DNA from: Impatiens glandulifera
Taxonomy: Eukaryota; Streptophyta; Magnoliopsida; Ericales; Balsaminaceae
DNA length: 64,000 nt
NCBI RefSeq assembly: GCF_907164915.1
Contig: NC_061862.1
Location: 29,405,151 to 29,469,150, forward strand
Reading direction: 5' to 3'
The position numbers and the translations under genes are program-made. Below are positions 62,615 to 64,000 of the stretch, one piece after another (within the stretch, counting starts at the first letter, position 1; every line of letters starts with the position of its first letter). The notes below the pieces were generated by a model. The model was not told the origin of the DNA. It was given only the letters and a program-made list of their open reading frames with translations, and ran no database searches.

Positions 62615-63644
62615 ATGGATAAATTACAGTGGGGAAGCAGAAAGCGTCTACGTTGCATGAAGATCAAAGAGTCGGGTTTGGGAGATAAATCTGAAGGAAG
62701 TGGAAATGCTTTGAAGAAGAAAATCACAAACCGTGTCGATCGACGTGTTGTTGAATCCGCAGATAACAACAAGCATTCTGTTTCTTCATCTCCTTTTCAA
62801 TCTCCTCATCGTGTTAGCAGCAGGTAGGTACAATATTGAATCTTAAACGAAACCCATCAATCAGATTTGATCCTTTATTGCTGTATTTGGGTATTTAGAT
62901 GATAACACTGTGTAAAGTCTTCAACTTTAGATCATTCTACATCTGGGTAAGATTCTAGGCATAAATTTTGACATCATTTTAGTTCTACCCAGATTAGGGA
63001 TGAAGCTTTGATGAAACCCTAAAAAATGGAATTGATTTGGACAGAGATTTAGGAACAAATGGTGGTACAATTGCGAATGAAAATGGGAAGATGTTATCGT
63101 CTTGTTTTTCACCTGATAAAGAGGATCGTTACTACACAACAAGGGGTTCAGTTGTGGGGGGTTTAGACGAGAGCAGCAGCAGCAAGGTGTTTGTAGATCA
63201 AACGAAGGAGGAGAAGAATAAGAAGAAGATGGTTTGGCCAAGATTATTTGTAACATTGTCTACTAAAGAGAAGGAAGAGGATTTCATGGCCATGAAAGGA
63301 TGTAAACTTCCCCAGAGGCCTAAAAAGAGAGCCAAGTTGATTCAGAGAAGTTTGCTGGTAAGCCAATCTTGTATTTTTTTCTCTACATTTTGATGATGAT
63401 GTTGATGTGATGATCATGGTTGTGTTGTGTAGCTGGTGAGCCCGGGTGCGTGGCTGACAGATCTTTGCCAAGAAAGATATGAAGTTCGCGAGAAGAAGAC
63501 CTCCAACTCCAAGAAGGTAACATATAATTAGTAAAAGTGAATGTTTTTGTTCATATGATTATCAATGTGTTTTGTTCTTGTGAATATATGCAGAGACCTG
63601 GCGGTTTGAAGGCCATGGGAACCATGGAAAGTGATACAGAATGA
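62615..63644 (+). CDS. DUF1639 family protein, four exons, 218 residues
   Basis: A plant-specific protein of unknown biochemical role. Exons are 62615-62823, 63045-63357, 63433-63516 and 63594-63644, all with GT-AG introns, and phases join to 219 codons with stop. The N-terminal half is basic and Ser/Asn-rich (MDKLQWGSRKRLRCMKIKES). The family signature lies in the last third: LPQRPKKRAKLIQRSLL, then LVSPGAWLTDLCQERYEVRE across the exon 2/3 join, and the ending RPGGLKAMGTMESDTE. Basic stretches such as RPKKRAK could be nuclear-localisation signals. The start is the ATG just after a 15-codon upstream ORF; no longer in-frame start exists without a stop. Confidence 0.88.
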
Positions 63645-64000
63645 TTTGAGACGAAATGAGACTCACTGACTGACTCCAAAAGAAGAAGAAAAAGCTCTAC
63701 CAATCTCTTGAAACCATCTAATTTTGATTTGTTACGAGAATCATCGATACATTTTACAACAACTATGTTATGCTTGAAATAGTTAGTCAACTCTCAAGAA
63801 GAAATCCATTAAAAATTCGAACCAAAGATAGGATGCAACAGTCAGTAATCTATTTGGGTTTGGTTACATATTTTGTGATTTGTATTGTATTTAGGTCTTG
63901 ACTCTAGTCTTGATCATTATTTCAATTTTGCCGGCTGTTTTGGATTAGATAGATGCTAAATGAATGAAGTCGATTTTGACCTAAAAAAAGTCCTTTGAAT
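63645..64000 (+). other. 3' UTR and downstream of the DUF1639 gene
   Basis: No further gene seen. The minus-strand open frame across 63551-63790 is antisense to the last exon and carries no recognisable domain. Confidence 0.5.

Noticed and set aside
62927..63256. Minus-strand frame of 109 codons
   Set aside because: It is antisense to exon 2 of the DUF1639 gene and low complexity.

Overview
The window is an AT-rich stretch of a plant nuclear chromosome, almost certainly a eudicot. It has spliced genes with GT-AG introns of about 80 to 320 bp, an R2R3-MYB, an AP2/ERF factor, a plant-type alpha-tubulin, an arabinogalactan peptide and a plant-only DUF1639 protein. Retrotransposon debris (Ty1/copia, Ty3/gypsy of the Tat type, L1-like LINEs, SINEs) and MITEs fill the rest. 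I cannot name the species. I see no operon, CRISPR array, phage or bacterial insert.

Layout. 1-730: 293-bp tandem repeats carrying a tRNA-like promoter block. 3225-15731: a nested repeat block. The host is a minus-strand copia element whose 3' LTR is split by a LINE (4368-7908) and by a solo LTR (7909-9504). Its pol gene is split by a second LTR of that same family (11380-12915). Both inserted LTRs have intact 5-bp target duplications. 19974-30000 is the gene-rich part: a MYB5-type R2R3-MYB (minus), a RAP2.11/ERN-type ERF (plus) and a five-exon alpha-tubulin (minus, convergent with the ERF). 30.2-36.2 kb is a field of Tourist-like MITEs and SINEs. 37772-50.2 kb is a second repeat block: a CACTA-like end with hairpin repeats, a diverged roughly 73-bp repeat field, a decayed Tat-type gypsy element with its tRNA-Arg primer site and repeat-rich LTR, and a 5'-truncated LINE. 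51261-52597 holds a 65-bp near-perfect palindrome and a PIF/Harbinger-type element. A 59-residue arabinogalactan peptide gene lies at 53487-53666 (minus). A short copia element with both LTRs but most of its 3' pol deleted spans 56270-60160. A four-exon DUF1639 gene (62615-63644, plus), with a small upstream ORF stopping two bases before its ATG, closes the window.

The host genes do not form a pathway. They are ordinary neighbours: two developmental transcription factors, a cytoskeletal housekeeping gene, a cell-surface peptide and a protein of unknown function. I did not find a convincing new biological system. The most unusual signals are repeat-related: an LTR family built around the hairpin TTAGACGTGCAGTCTAA, a satellite monomer with embedded pol III-like boxes, hairpin-rich transposon ends, and the 65-bp palindrome.
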